Source: an uncultured Lactobacillus sp.
Lineage (GTDB): Bacteria > Bacillota > Bacilli > Lactobacillales > Lactobacillaceae
DNA: 50,657 nucleotides
Direction: 5' to 3'
NCBI GenBank assembly: GCA_937874185.1
Contig: CALNAK010000030.1
Coordinates: 1-50,657 of the forward strand
Shown here: positions 14,921-23,636 of the stretch, piece after piece
Position numbering within the stretch: position 1 is the stretch's first letter
Layout: each line of letters starts with the position of its first letter
Notes under the pieces: model-generated
What the model saw: the letters and a program-made list of their open reading frames with translations, nothing else
Told to the model about the DNA's origin: nothing
Database searches by the model: none
Position numbers and translations under genes: made by a program

Positions 14921-14963
14921 AAAACAACCACAATTCTTATTTTTGAATTGTGGTTGTCTTTTT
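14921..14963. terminator. Bidirectional terminator
   Basis: ACAACCACAATTC / GAATTGTGGTTGT flanked by A and T runs; lies about 20 nt after the structured repeat that follows the antiporter gene. Confidence 0.85.
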
Positions 14964-14980
14964 GATTTTGCTATTTTGAA

Positions 14981-15100
14981 ACGAGCTACAAGCAACAGAT
15001 TCCTGTGCTTTGCCTGACTTCCCAAATCATACGCAAAGTACGCGCATAATTCGTGAAGTCCTGCAAATGCTCAGAATCTAACCTTTGCTTTCCGCTCTCT
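14981..15100 (-). repeat. Structured 3'-UTR repeat, family 1, copy 1
   Basis: A 120-nt imperfect hairpin that begins at the antiporter stop codon. Outer arms pair GAGC/GCTC, AAGCAA/TTGCTT, AGATTC/GAATCT, TTTGC/GCAAA; inner stem GACTTC/GAAGTC. The outer arms are nearly identical to the copy at 19904-20022, while the inner stem differs but still pairs. Confidence 0.85.
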
Positions 15101-16688
15101 ACTTTTCGTCACTAGCTGTAGAAATATCGGGTTCAATGATCAAAGTTTCTGCCAAAAGAACTTCATTATATAACTCATAGACATAATCCTGATATTTAGC
15201 TTCACTTTGAGAAATCATATCCAGATACTCACGTTCTTTAGCTAGAGCATTCATGAACGCACGCATTTCCAATTCTTTCTCGGGTCCGGTAAATTCTGGA
15301 CGTCGTACTACCTCTACCCAAGCTTTCATAAAATCTCTAGTCTTTGTTCTTTGTTTCTGACTCATCAAATCAAAAATAACTGACTGTTTGACATTATCAG
15401 GTAGATACATTTTATTAACTGTATCAATTGCTTGATGGACCATATTTACTCGTAACTCGGTTATCTCAGCTGCAGCTTCCTTATTGGTAACATCTTTCTC
15501 CAAAAGAAAGCGAAAAACGATTGTTGGTACTAATAAACTTAAAATAATCAGCACACTTTCAGACATTAGAACTAAATTGAAGTCACTTGTTTTTACGTGT
15601 GTTTCTGCCAAAGTATAAGCCAGCGCCAAGGTGACTGCTCCGTGGACTCCACCCAGTGAGAATATCCAAGCTGACTTGTTAACGAACTTCAACTTCCATC
15701 TTCCATAGAGATATCTGATAAGCACATTGATCACATACAGGGTTATTCCTATAACCACCCAATTCAGTGAATGACTAGTAATTTTTTCACTCACAATGAT
15801 TTTGACGAACATGAATCCCAGGATAACAAAAACTGCACTATTGAAGGTTTCCGTTATCATCGAAACTAAACCATAGCCTTGATGAACTTGTGGTGCATTC
15901 GTCAATAAACTTCTTTGTGCTTCAGCGTTATGAACCAGTCCTGCACAGACTACCGCAATAATCCCCGAAACATGAATTTCTTCAGCTAAATAATATACAA
16001 CTAGCGGTGTAAAAATGTACAAAATATTTTGAGCAGTTACCGAATTATAAGATGATCTCAACAGAACTTGTCTGAAAAGAACCATGACAAACGCCGAGAA
16101 AAATCCAAATAAGACACCACCAACAGCCGATACCAAGAAGTCAGTAATTGTTTCTCCGTAATTTATATAACCGTTCACATACCACAAAGCCGCCATATTT
16201 AGGAGAATGATTCCTGAAGCATCATTGAATAGCGACTCCATTTTGAGAAAGACACCTTCCTCTTTGGGGGCCTTCAATCCATTAGTAACTGACTCCATCG
16301 CCGTCGCATCTGTTGGCGTACTAACTGCTGCCAGAATAAATGCTAATGGTAAACTAACTCCTCCAATGAACCAAACACTTAGTCCAGAGAATATTAAACA
16401 CAAGATGACTAGAATAACTGCCGTTTGAATTATATGTTTTAATTCTTTACCGACTAAACTTAATCGTGTTTCTTGCCCCTCAAAAAATAACAATGGAGCA
16501 ACTATCAAGCCAATGAATACTTCAGAGTTAAAGTTTTCGACATGACCACCAATTACTGGTATTAACGAAATCACTCCTCCAATGATCATACTGATATAGC
16601 TAACTGATATTTTTTGAAAAGCTTGCGCCAGAAAAATACTTACGACAGCTGCCAAAACGATGATAAATGCGGAAATCATCAGATTCAT
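15099..16688 (-). CDS. Na+/H+ antiporter, CPA1 family
   Basis: 529 residues. About 12 membrane helices in the first 410, then an about 120-residue hydrophilic C-terminal tail. Family motifs VSTPTDATAME (TPTD at 124-127) and ESLFNDASGI (Asn155-Asp156, the ion-binding pair) are intact. Exports Na+ in exchange for protons, helping pH and salt homeostasis. GAGGGGG precedes the ATG by about 10 bases. Monocistronic; its stop codon is the first base block of a structured repeat, followed by a terminator. Confidence 0.9.
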   Translation of the reverse strand: MNLMISAFIIVLAAVVSIFLAQAFQKISVSYISMIIGGVISLIPVIGGHVENFNSEVFIGLIVAPLLFFEGQETRLSLVGKELKHIIQTAVILVILCLIFSGLSVWFIGGVSLPLAFILAAVSTPTDATAMESVTNGLKAPKEEGVFLKMESLFNDASGIILLNMAALWYVNGYINYGETITDFLVSAVGGVLFGFFSAFVMVLFRQVLLRSSYNSVTAQNILYIFTPLVVYYLAEEIHVSGIIAVVCAGLVHNAEAQRSLLTNAPQVHQGYGLVSMITETFNSAVFVILGFMFVKIIVSEKITSHSLNWVVIGITLYVINVLIRYLYGRWKLKFVNKSAWIFSLGGVHGAVTLALAYTLAETHVKTSDFNLVLMSESVLIILSLLVPTIVFRFLLEKDVTNKEAAAEITELRVNMVHQAIDTVNKMYLPDNVKQSVIFDLMSQKQRTKTRDFMKAWVEVVRRPEFTGPEKELEMRAFMNALAKEREYLDMISQSEAKYQDYVYELYNEVLLAETLIIEPDISTASDEK

Positions 16689-16833
16689 ATTAGTAGTGCC
16701 CCCTCAATAACTATTTAGATATTACTTTATCGAACTAAATATATCACAATACAATATATTTATAATGTCTAAAGCCCGCTACCCTTTTGACGACACAAAA
16801 AAAGCATCCCCTAAGCGGACGCTAAAAGTTTAG

Positions 16834-17385
16834 TTATTTAATTGGATCATAGTTGGCCCGTGGACCACCAACATATTTAGGACGAGAACGTAATGCCGTC
16901 ACATGTGCTGAACCAAGTTCACTCAAACTTGGACGAACCGGAACTTGAACAAATTTTACATGCATTCCAATTGCGGTATCACCAATATCTAAGCCAGCTT
17001 GAGCAACAATATGTTCAACTTCAACTGGATCAGTAAATTGCTTGAATGCTGCAACAGATGCCGCGCCACCTGCATGTAAAGCTGGCACAACATTGACTAT
17101 TTCAAAGTTTTTATCATTCGCAACTTGTCTTTCTACTACTAAGCTACGATTGATATGTTCACAACCCTGGACGGCCAAATTGATTTTCTTAGGTTTCAAA
17201 ATAGAAAGCAAAGTTTCAATGACTACTTGCCCAACATCTTGATTAGATGCTTTACCGATATGGCCACCAACAATTTCACTAGTTGAGCATCCCAAAACAA
17301 ATACATCATTTTCATGCAAGTTAGCTTCATTTAGAACATCATTAGTAATAGTAGTTAACTGTTCACGAATCTTTTCTATATCCAT
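16834..17385 (-). CDS. ywlG: TIGR01440/DUF436 family protein (YwlG-like)
   Basis: 183 residues. Hallmarks of the family: LGCSTSEIVGGHIG, NLAVQGCEHINRSLV, VPALHAGGAASVAAF and the final RPKYVGGPRANYD. Function unknown; the conserved Cys/His residues suggest an enzyme. I start at the second Met (17385), eight bases after GAGG, rather than at 17406. Confidence 0.9.
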   Translation of the reverse strand: MDIEKIREQLTTITNDVLNEANLHENDVFVLGCSTSEIVGGHIGKASNQDVGQVVIETLLSILKPKKINLAVQGCEHINRSLVVERQVANDKNFEIVNVVPALHAGGAASVAAFKQFTDPVEVEHIVAQAGLDIGDTAIGMHVKFVQVPVRPSLSELGSAHVTALRSRPKYVGGPRANYDPIK

Positions 17386-17704
17386 GTCACATACCTCATT
17401 TATCAATTTTAGTATCTTTCTTAAAAATTTAGCATAGATTTCAATCTGGCACTAGTTAATGCTACTTTTACAGTCAATTATTAATTTTACAGGCAAAAAT
17501 AGAATAATATGTTTCACATGGAACATATTGTATCAATCAATATTTTTAGCACTATATGTGGTATCAAATAAAATTAATTTCAGAAATCACGACTTAATAT
17601 TTGATTATATTATTTTGTATTCAATCACAAAAGTTGTCTTCACACCATATAAAAAGGTTTAATATAGAAATGTAAGCACTAACTTGGGAGAAGTTGAAAC
17701 GCAT
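17386..17704. other. Divergent intergenic region
   Basis: AT-rich promoter region of the GtrA gene and the DUF436 gene. Contains the parS-like palindrome listed separately and a possible rightward promoter TTGTCT (about 17633) with a TTTAAT about 18 bp on. A 67-codon frame (17459-17662) has no ribosome site. Confidence 0.5.
17510..17525. promoter_or_regulatory. parS-like palindrome
   Basis: TGTTTCACATGGAACA differs from the ParB-site consensus TGTTTCACGTGAAACA at two of 16 positions, and also at two from TGTTCCACGTGGAACA. Symmetry extends outward as AATA/TATT. Confidence 0.45.
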
Positions 17705-18205
17705 ATGAATAAAAAAACAGATCTTAATGATGAAAGCACAGTTACAAAGGTTATTGATGAGGTAGCAGACGGTATCAACGATGCTGGTCCAGTTTTCTCT
17801 GCCGAGGATGAACCAAAAAAAGATAGTAATGGTAAGGAAGCTGTCCGTTATTTATTGTGGGGATTACTTTCTGTTATTGTAAACTTCGGAACTTTCTACA
17901 CACTTTATCACGTTTTCAAGGCTAATTATCAAGTTGCCAATTTAATTGCTTGGTTCTTAGGTGTTCAAGCCGGATTCTGGGTTGACCGCATTATCGTCTT
18001 CCGTCACAAATCAGACGCTGCTCTTAGAGAAATGTTGGCCTTCTATGGAACACGTATTCTAACATTCTTAATCGAATCAGCCACACTTTGGGTTGGTATC
18101 TCACTATTGAGCGCTGGCGGAACTGGCTCGAAAATTGTTGGTCAAATTTTAGCTATCGGTGGTAACTATATTCTTTCTAAGTTTTTTATTTTCAAAAACA
18201 AATAA
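17705..18205 (+). CDS. GtrA-family membrane protein
   Basis: 166 residues: an about 45-residue acidic N-terminal tail, then four membrane helices in the GtrA pattern (AVRYLLWGLLSVIVNFGTFY, WFLGVQAGFWVDRIIVFRHK, a third with GTRILTF, a last one ending NYILSKFFIFKNK). Members flip or hand on undecaprenyl-linked sugars for cell-wall glycosylation. ATG at 17705 is preceded by GGGAG 14 bases away, long but the best available; TTG at 17684 is the alternative. Confidence 0.85.
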   Translation: MNKKTDLNDESTVTKVIDEVADGINDAGPVFSAEDEPKKDSNGKEAVRYLLWGLLSVIVNFGTFYTLYHVFKANYQVANLIAWFLGVQAGFWVDRIIVFRHKSDAALREMLAFYGTRILTFLIESATLWVGISLLSAGGTGSKIVGQILAIGGNYILSKFFIFKNK

Positions 18206-18212
18206 CATCATT

Positions 18213-18265
18213 AAAAATAGTTCTCTAATTACTAGTATGAAACTAATAATTAGAGAACTATTTTT
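18213..18265. terminator. Bidirectional terminator
   Basis: AAAAATAGTTCTCTAATTA and its complement with a short loop, between convergent gtrA-like and aspA genes. Confidence 0.9.
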
Positions 18266-18273
18266 GTCTGCTT

Positions 18274-19650
18274 TTAATTCAAAACTCTCGCCAAAGCCCT
18301 AGCAGTAGCTTCATTTCGATCATAAATCTTCTTATCCTTCAATAACTTATAAACGCCAACTCCAGTCTTAATCGACTCAGTCACAATCTCACTGGCCGTT
18401 TCATATCCAATAATTGGTGTCAGTTCAGTTACAGTTTCAACACTATTGGCCAAATCTTTAGCACACTTCTCCTTATTGACCTTGATTCCAGGAATACATT
18501 TATCTATCAACATTGAACAAGCATTATTCAAAAGGTCAATCGACTCAAATAAATTATGAAAAATAACTGGTTCAAAGGCATTCAACTCTAATTCACCAGA
18601 CTCGGCCGCCAAGGTGATAGTTATGTCATTACCGATAACTTGAAAGGCTATTTGCGAAACAATTTCTGGAATAACCGGATTAACTTTTCCCGGCATAATT
18701 GACGAACCCGCTTGTCTAGCTGGCAAATATATTTCATTGAAACCACTCTTGGGTCCACTGGATAAAAGTCGTAAATCGTGACACATTTTTGACATGGAGA
18801 TGGCTAAAGCTTTGAGACTTCCCGAAATTTGAACTGCTGAATCTAAATTTTGAGTTCCATCAATTAAATCAGCTGCTGGATGAATCTTGAGTGAATAAAT
18901 TCTCTGTAACTCGGGATACAACTTTTCTTTATAGCCTTTAGAAGTATTAACTCCGGTGCCGATAGCCGTACCGCCCAGATTTAATTCCAACATCAACTGC
19001 TCTGTTTGTGCAAGCTGACTTTTACATCTGGATAAACCATCAGAATATGCCTGAAAACTATTACCAACAGTTGTTGGAACGGCCTCTTGAAGTTGAGTTC
19101 GACCAATCTTTTTGACATTAGAAAATTTCTTAGCTTTCTCATTCAGCTTTTCAATTAACTTAGATAAAACTGAATTCAATTTTTCAGACTTGAGATAAGT
19201 TGTCAATTTACCAGCACTCGGATAAACATCATTGGTCGATTGACCGGCATTCACATCATCTTGCGGACTCAGATACTTATATTCACCCTTCTGATGACCG
19301 AGAATTTCCAAACCTCGATTAGCGATAACTTCGTTAACATTCATATTAGTTGAAGTTCCAGCGCCACCTTGAATTTCCGGAATGATAAATTGATCATCCC
19401 ACTTGCCATCAATAATTTCTGTTGCCGCAATTTTGATAGCACGTGACTTTTGCGTTTCCAACCGCCCCAGTTTTTCATTTGCCGTAGCTGCCGCATATTT
19501 AATTCTCGCAATCTGTTTAATGAAATCCAAACTCGTTTTATTGACCCTGATTTGAAAATTATCAATTGCCCGTTGCGTGTTGATGCCATAATATTTATCA
19601 TCTTTAATCGTCAATTTGCCGATAGAATCTTTTTCTATTCTGCTATTCAT
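18274..19650 (-). CDS. aspA: Aspartate ammonia-lyase (class II fumarase/aspartase superfamily)
   Basis: 458 residues. Reversible deamination of aspartate to fumarate and ammonia. Signature GSSIMPGKVNP with the catalytic-loop Ser, the VNAGQSTND motif and a GTSTNMN substrate site. The opening RIEKDSIGKLTIKDDKYYGINTQRA is aspartase-like rather than fumarase-like, but the two are hard to separate by eye. Start is Met at 19650, with GGGAG six bases upstream; the longer frame to 19695 has no ribosome site. No malate or fumarate genes are adjacent. Confidence 0.85.
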   Translation of the reverse strand: MNSRIEKDSIGKLTIKDDKYYGINTQRAIDNFQIRVNKTSLDFIKQIARIKYAAATANEKLGRLETQKSRAIKIAATEIIDGKWDDQFIIPEIQGGAGTSTNMNVNEVIANRGLEILGHQKGEYKYLSPQDDVNAGQSTNDVYPSAGKLTTYLKSEKLNSVLSKLIEKLNEKAKKFSNVKKIGRTQLQEAVPTTVGNSFQAYSDGLSRCKSQLAQTEQLMLELNLGGTAIGTGVNTSKGYKEKLYPELQRIYSLKIHPAADLIDGTQNLDSAVQISGSLKALAISMSKMCHDLRLLSSGPKSGFNEIYLPARQAGSSIMPGKVNPVIPEIVSQIAFQVIGNDITITLAAESGELELNAFEPVIFHNLFESIDLLNNACSMLIDKCIPGIKVNKEKCAKDLANSVETVTELTPIIGYETASEIVTESIKTGVGVYKLLKDKKIYDRNEATARALARVLN

Positions 19651-19786
19651 AGTGAGCTCCCATTTATTTATAGGAAGAAAATAACACCCTCCCATAAGTA
19701 AATAAATAAATCAGTCATCCTACTTTGAGGAATTAAATTTATTTTTCAACGATAAACTAGCTGAATAACTTGTACCAGTAAGTAAA

Positions 19787-19798
19787 ATGAGCGCTCAT
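19787..19798. promoter_or_regulatory. Perfect 12-bp palindrome ATGAGCGCTCAT, possible operator
   Basis: About 135 bp upstream of aspA. This type of palindrome is common for TetR-like regulators; none is in the window. Confidence 0.4.
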
Positions 19799-19841
19799 AT
19801 CATCAAATTTTTCTACAAATCGTCTTGTTCTGATTAATAGC

Positions 19842-19884
19842 AAAATACCTCCAATTCATTTTTGATAAGAATTGGAGGTATTTT
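19842..19884. terminator. Bidirectional terminator
   Basis: AAAATACCTCCAATTC / GAATTGGAGGTATTTT; ends the copper operon after the structured repeat. Confidence 0.9.
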
Positions 19885-19903
19885 ATTCTGATATCTATCT
19901 TAA

Positions 19904-20022
19904 ACGAGCTACAAGCAACAGATTCCTGTGCTTTGCTACAGGCTAGAAATCACACGCAAAATTGTGTGTAATTCCTAGCCTTAGGCAAATGCTCAGAATC
20001 TAACCGTTGCTTTCCGCTCTCT
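19904..20022 (-). repeat. Structured 3'-UTR repeat, family 1, copy 2
   Basis: 119 nt, beginning 8 nt after the copper ATPase stop. Outer arms match 14981-15100 nearly base for base; the inner stem is GGCTAG/CTAGCC then CACAC/GTGTG, different bases but still complementary. A terminator follows about 20 nt on, as for copy 1. Confidence 0.85.
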
Positions 20023-20030
20023 GGTGTTTT

Positions 20031-21956
20031 TTAGGCAACTTTCACATCACCAGTAATTTTAGCTTTATTAAGTAGTACAGAACTTGTTACAACTGACAAT
20101 GAGCTGAAGGCCATTGCGAGTCCAGCCAATTCAGGGCTAAGCGTTAAACCAATGGCAAAGAACAATCCGGCTGCAACGGGAATTCCGAGTACGTTATAAA
20201 TGAAGGCCCAGAACAAATTAAGTTTGATTCTATTAAAGGTCTTCTTACTCAATTCAAGTGCTTTGGCAACGTCACGTAAATCATTCTTCACCAGCACGAT
20301 TCCACCTGATTCAATAGCGATATCAGTTCCTGAACCCATGGCAATTCCGACATCCGCAATTGTTAGAGCAGGCGCATCATTAATACCATCACCAACAAAG
20401 GCAACTTTACCATTTGCTTGAAGTGCTTGAACGTGATCAGCTTTATCACTAGGTAAAACATCAGCGATAACATCATCTATTCCAACTTCATCCGCAATTG
20501 CTTGAGCAACACGTTGATTGTCACCAGTTAACATAACCGTACGTAATCCACGAGCCTTCAAAGTTGCTATGGCTTCTTTGGAAGTTTCCTTTGGAGCATC
20601 TTGAATCGCAATTAAGCCAACAATTTTATCGCCCAATCCAACGAAAACAACTGTCTTAGCTTCATTTTGTAGACGAATCATTTCATTCTTTAATTCTGAA
20701 TCAATTTTTACATCATCCAGTAATTTATCGTTTCCGACAAAGGCAGTTTGATTGTTAATTGTTGCTTTGACACCTTTACCTTCAATAGCTTGGAAACCAT
20801 TGATTGCTGCCTTAGAAATCTGTAATAATTTTGCCTTATCAAAAATCGCTGTGGCTAAAGGATGTTCGGAAGATTCTTCCAAACCTGCAGCAATACTAAG
20901 AACTTGTTTATCGTCACCAATAACATCAGTCACTTCTGGCTTACCTTTAGTGATAGTACCAGTTTTGTCGAAAACAACTGTTTTAACATCGCTAACTTCT
21001 TCCAAAACTTCACCGTTCTTGATCAAGATACCCATTTTGGCACCACGACCAGTTCCGACCATTAAAGCGGTTGGAGTTGCTAATCCAAGTGCACAAGGAC
21101 AAGCAATAACGACAACTGACACGGCAAAAATTAAGGCATTGGCGAGTGTGGCGCCGATAATTACGTACCATACTAGGAAAGTTAAAATTGATAATATCAA
21201 AACTACTGGCACAAAAATTTCTGAAACTTTATCAGTTAAATTCTGAATTGGTGCGTGACTATTTTGAGCCTTTTTAACTAGATCGACGATTTGAGAAAGC
21301 ATCGTATCACTACCAACTTTTTCAGCTTTAAACATGAATGTACCAGTGCTATTCATTGTTGATCCGATAACTTTGTCACCGACAGTTTTATCAACAGGCA
21401 TACTTTCACCAGTGACCATCGATTCATCAATTGTGGAATTACCTTCTGTGATAACACCATCAACGGCAACCTTTTGCCCTGGTTTTACACGAATAATATC
21501 TCCAGTAACGACTTCAGATAAAGGAATCTTAACCAATTCCCCATCACGCATAACTTCAGCTTCTTTAGCCTGCAAATCAACTAATTTTTCAATCGCATTA
21601 GAAGCATTGTTACGCATTCTTTCCTCGAAAACCTGTCCCAAAAGAACGAAGGTAACAACGAAAGCGGCACTTTCAAAGAAGACTGCTTGACTAGTGAACA
21701 TCGCATAAATGCTGTAGATATATGCAGTGGCAGTACCGATTGCTACAAGTGTATCCATGTTAGAGTGATGCTTTTGAAATGATGACCAAGCACTCTGCAT
21801 AAAGGGACGTGCTGAAACGGCCATAACGACTGTCGTCAAAATAAGTTGCGTCCAATTACCACCGGGCAACATCCAACCAAATGGCATCATGATCATTCCG
21901 ACTAGCATTGGTAGTGAAAAAATCAATGAGATCCAGAAACGTTTTGTAATTGTCAT
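20031..21956 (-). CDS. Copper-translocating P1B-type ATPase
   Basis: 641 residues. Exports copper at ATP cost. Motifs: TGES 182-185, the intramembrane CPC at 286-288, phosphorylation site DKTGT 330-334, the SEHP nucleotide-binding motif, and GDGINDAPAL. The usual N-terminal CxxC metal-binding domain is missing: the protein starts at the first membrane helix. The preceding gene, sharing one base, encodes a soluble cupredoxin that may replace it in trans. Last gene of a three-gene operon under CopY-type boxes. Confidence 0.93.
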   Translation of the reverse strand: MTITKRFWISLIFSLPMLVGMIMMPFGWMLPGGNWTQLILTTVVMAVSARPFMQSAWSSFQKHHSNMDTLVAIGTATAYIYSIYAMFTSQAVFFESAAFVVTFVLLGQVFEERMRNNASNAIEKLVDLQAKEAEVMRDGELVKIPLSEVVTGDIIRVKPGQKVAVDGVITEGNSTIDESMVTGESMPVDKTVGDKVIGSTMNSTGTFMFKAEKVGSDTMLSQIVDLVKKAQNSHAPIQNLTDKVSEIFVPVVLILSILTFLVWYVIIGATLANALIFAVSVVVIACPCALGLATPTALMVGTGRGAKMGILIKNGEVLEEVSDVKTVVFDKTGTITKGKPEVTDVIGDDKQVLSIAAGLEESSEHPLATAIFDKAKLLQISKAAINGFQAIEGKGVKATINNQTAFVGNDKLLDDVKIDSELKNEMIRLQNEAKTVVFVGLGDKIVGLIAIQDAPKETSKEAIATLKARGLRTVMLTGDNQRVAQAIADEVGIDDVIADVLPSDKADHVQALQANGKVAFVGDGINDAPALTIADVGIAMGSGTDIAIESGGIVLVKNDLRDVAKALELSKKTFNRIKLNLFWAFIYNVLGIPVAAGLFFAIGLTLSPELAGLAMAFSSLSVVTSSVLLNKAKITGDVKVA

Positions 21957-22228
21957 TATTTAATCACTACCTTTCCGTGAAACATATCCATTCCACAACT
22001 AAAATCAAATTCACCAACTTTATCAGTGGCTATTTTAACGGTTTCTGCTTGGTTCAGTGGTAGTTTCGTTTCAAAATTCAAATCTTTAGAATGAACGATA
22101 TCCAAACATCCATGCTCATTGGTTCTGGTAAAAGTTATTTCAGCTGGAACATCTTTTTTCAAATTTACGATTGCAGGATTGTATCCTCCAGCAACATTTA
22201 CATTAACCTTTTGTACATTTTCTGTCAT
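21956..22228 (-). CDS. Soluble cupredoxin-like copper protein
   Basis: 90 residues with no signal peptide. A cupredoxin-like beta sandwich (VNVNVAGGYNPAIVNLKKDVPAEITF) ending in CGMDMFHGKVVIK, whose Cys, Met and His residues are candidate copper ligands, with another Cys at HGCLDIV. It overlaps the ATPase start by one base. Because it is cytosolic and the ATPase lacks its own metal-binding domain, I infer that it delivers copper to the pump. Confidence 0.8.
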   Translation of the reverse strand: MTENVQKVNVNVAGGYNPAIVNLKKDVPAEITFTRTNEHGCLDIVHSKDLNFETKLPLNQAETVKIATDKVGEFDFSCGMDMFHGKVVIK

Positions 22229-22243
22229 AATCGTTATCTCCTC

Positions 22244-22618
22244 TTATTTAATGATTAACTTGCCATGGAACATGTCCATACCGCAGGCCCACTGGAATTC
22301 TCCAGCTTTACTTGTATCAATTTTGATTGTTTCTTGTTCATTTTGTGGTAGTTCCTCATTGATACCGAAATCGGAAAAGACGACTCGATCCAAACAACTG
22401 GACGCATCTTTTCGAGTAAAGTTAAGGACTGCTGGTACACCTTTTTTCAAAGTTATAACCTCTGGTGAATATCCACCTTTAACTTCTACATCAACACTTT
22501 GATTGTTATCAGAAACTGTGGCAGTAGTTTCCGCTACTTCGTGGTTGCCGAAGAACCACCAAATAATAAATCCAATAATTGCTAAACCAACAATCAATAC
22601 TAAAATTCTTGTCATCAT
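22244..22618 (-). CDS. Membrane-anchored cupredoxin
   Basis: 124 residues. An N-terminal membrane helix (about 4-22) places a cupredoxin-like domain outside; the domain parallels the soluble paralogue, including SSCLDRV and CGMDMFHGKLIIK. First gene of the copper operon, 15 bp from the next. Probably binds copper at the outer face of the membrane. Confidence 0.8.
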   Translation of the reverse strand: MMTRILVLIVGLAIIGFIIWWFFGNHEVAETTATVSDNNQSVDVEVKGGYSPEVITLKKGVPAVLNFTRKDASSCLDRVVFSDFGINEELPQNEQETIKIDTSKAGEFQWACGMDMFHGKLIIK

Positions 22619-22634
22619 TTTTCTCCTTCTTGTT

Positions 22635-22684
22635 TACATTTGTAAACCTCATCTGTAATAGTACATTCTAAGTTTACAGTTGTC
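22635..22684. promoter_or_regulatory. Two CopY-type operator boxes
   Basis: TACATTTGTA (22635-22644) fits the cop box TACAnnTGTA exactly; TACAGTTGTC (22675-22684) has one mismatch. They are 40 bp apart in the copper operon promoter. No copY gene is in the window. Confidence 0.75.
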
Positions 22685-22727
22685 AACCAAATGAATTAAA
22701 AAAAGAATGACTATCGAAAATGTCATT

Positions 22728-23363
22728 CTAATATTTAACGGTTATTCCTAAAAAGTACCGAGCTAAAAAGGCAGCTTGTTCATCATTCACTTTTAATCCT
22801 CTTAACAAATCCTGCTCCAAATCAATTGTTTCAAAGTTACAACTACTTAAATCAATTCCCTTCATGGGAGTAGCTAAAAGCGTCATCTTATCCAAGTTAC
22901 AGTTTTCAAACTTAGTCTTCTTCATTTTATTCTCATTGAAACTGACGTCTTTCATACTATTATCTAGGAATTCTACTTCCTTCAAATTCAAGCGATTCAT
23001 CATCGACATATCCAAGAGACAATTTTTGAACGTTACATTATTTAGAAATGAATCATCAAAGTTAGTTCCAATTAATTTACAATTTATGAATTGGACCCGA
23101 TAGATACTGGCTTCATCGAGAATACAGTTCGATAAATTACAGTTTTTAAATATAACATCGGTAAAATCTGCTTTATTAAAATCACATTCAGTAAACGTCA
23201 TATGATCTAAAACGGTTGTTTCCAATATCGGATGGCGTATCGTTTGGTCCTCTATTAGCTCGTTGGATAGGTTCTTGTTGTTGAGATAAAAATCTTCTTC
23301 ATCATAAATATCAAGAAATGAGCCGGATTCTAAGTAATCTTCAACTATTTTTGGTTGGTCCAT
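22728..23363 (-). CDS. Pentapeptide-repeat protein
   Basis: 211 residues. Residues about 50-190 are tandem A/C-[D/N]-[L/F]-x-x type pentapeptides (TECDFNKADFTDVIFKNCNL and onward), which fold into a right-handed quadrilateral helix. The family includes Qnr/MfpA gyrase-protecting DNA mimics, but many members have unknown roles; without a gyrase-binding loop I recognise, the function is open. Monocistronic. Confidence 0.85.
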   Translation of the reverse strand: MDQPKIVEDYLESGSFLDIYDEEDFYLNNKNLSNELIEDQTIRHPILETTVLDHMTFTECDFNKADFTDVIFKNCNLSNCILDEASIYRVQFINCKLIGTNFDDSFLNNVTFKNCLLDMSMMNRLNLKEVEFLDNSMKDVSFNENKMKKTKFENCNLDKMTLLATPMKGIDLSSCNFETIDLEQDLLRGLKVNDEQAAFLARYFLGITVKY

Positions 23364-23602
23364 TTGGGCACCTGCTTTCTAATAAGGATGATACCAGATT
23401 TTCGATTGAGATAAATTAGAAAAGCAGCGGCTCCTATTGATTGTTTAGATACTCAATATTGTCAAAATTGTTGAAATGAGCTGTTCGGTTTGCCTCTGAT
23501 ACAAAATTTATTAGATATTCTAACTAAAATTTAATTATCTTTTTTGAAACGCCTATTTAACAGGGGTTAATGCTATCAAATCATTCTATAAATTTAGACA
23601 CC

Positions 23603-23636
23603 AAAAAACTCCACTTTTTGTCGTGGAGTTTTTTTA
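23603..23636. terminator. Terminator of the PTS gene
   Basis: AAAAAACTCCAC / GTGGAGTTTTTTT, adjacent to the PTS stop codon. The 270 bp between it and the pentapeptide gene hold no gene. Confidence 0.9.

Larger units (their letters stand above)
19651..20030. other. Intergenic region between the copper ATPase end and aspA
   Basis: No gene. Holds the aspA promoter region with a 12-bp palindrome (19787-19798), a bidirectional terminator and a structured repeat, each listed separately. Confidence 0.6.

Noticed and set aside
17459..17662. 67-codon plus frame in the divergent intergenic region
   Set aside because: No ribosome site, AT-driven composition, contains the parS-like site.
18274..19650. 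Class II fumarase
   Set aside because: Same superfamily, but the N-terminal RIEKDS...YYGINTQRA pattern fits aspartase better; only an assay would settle it.
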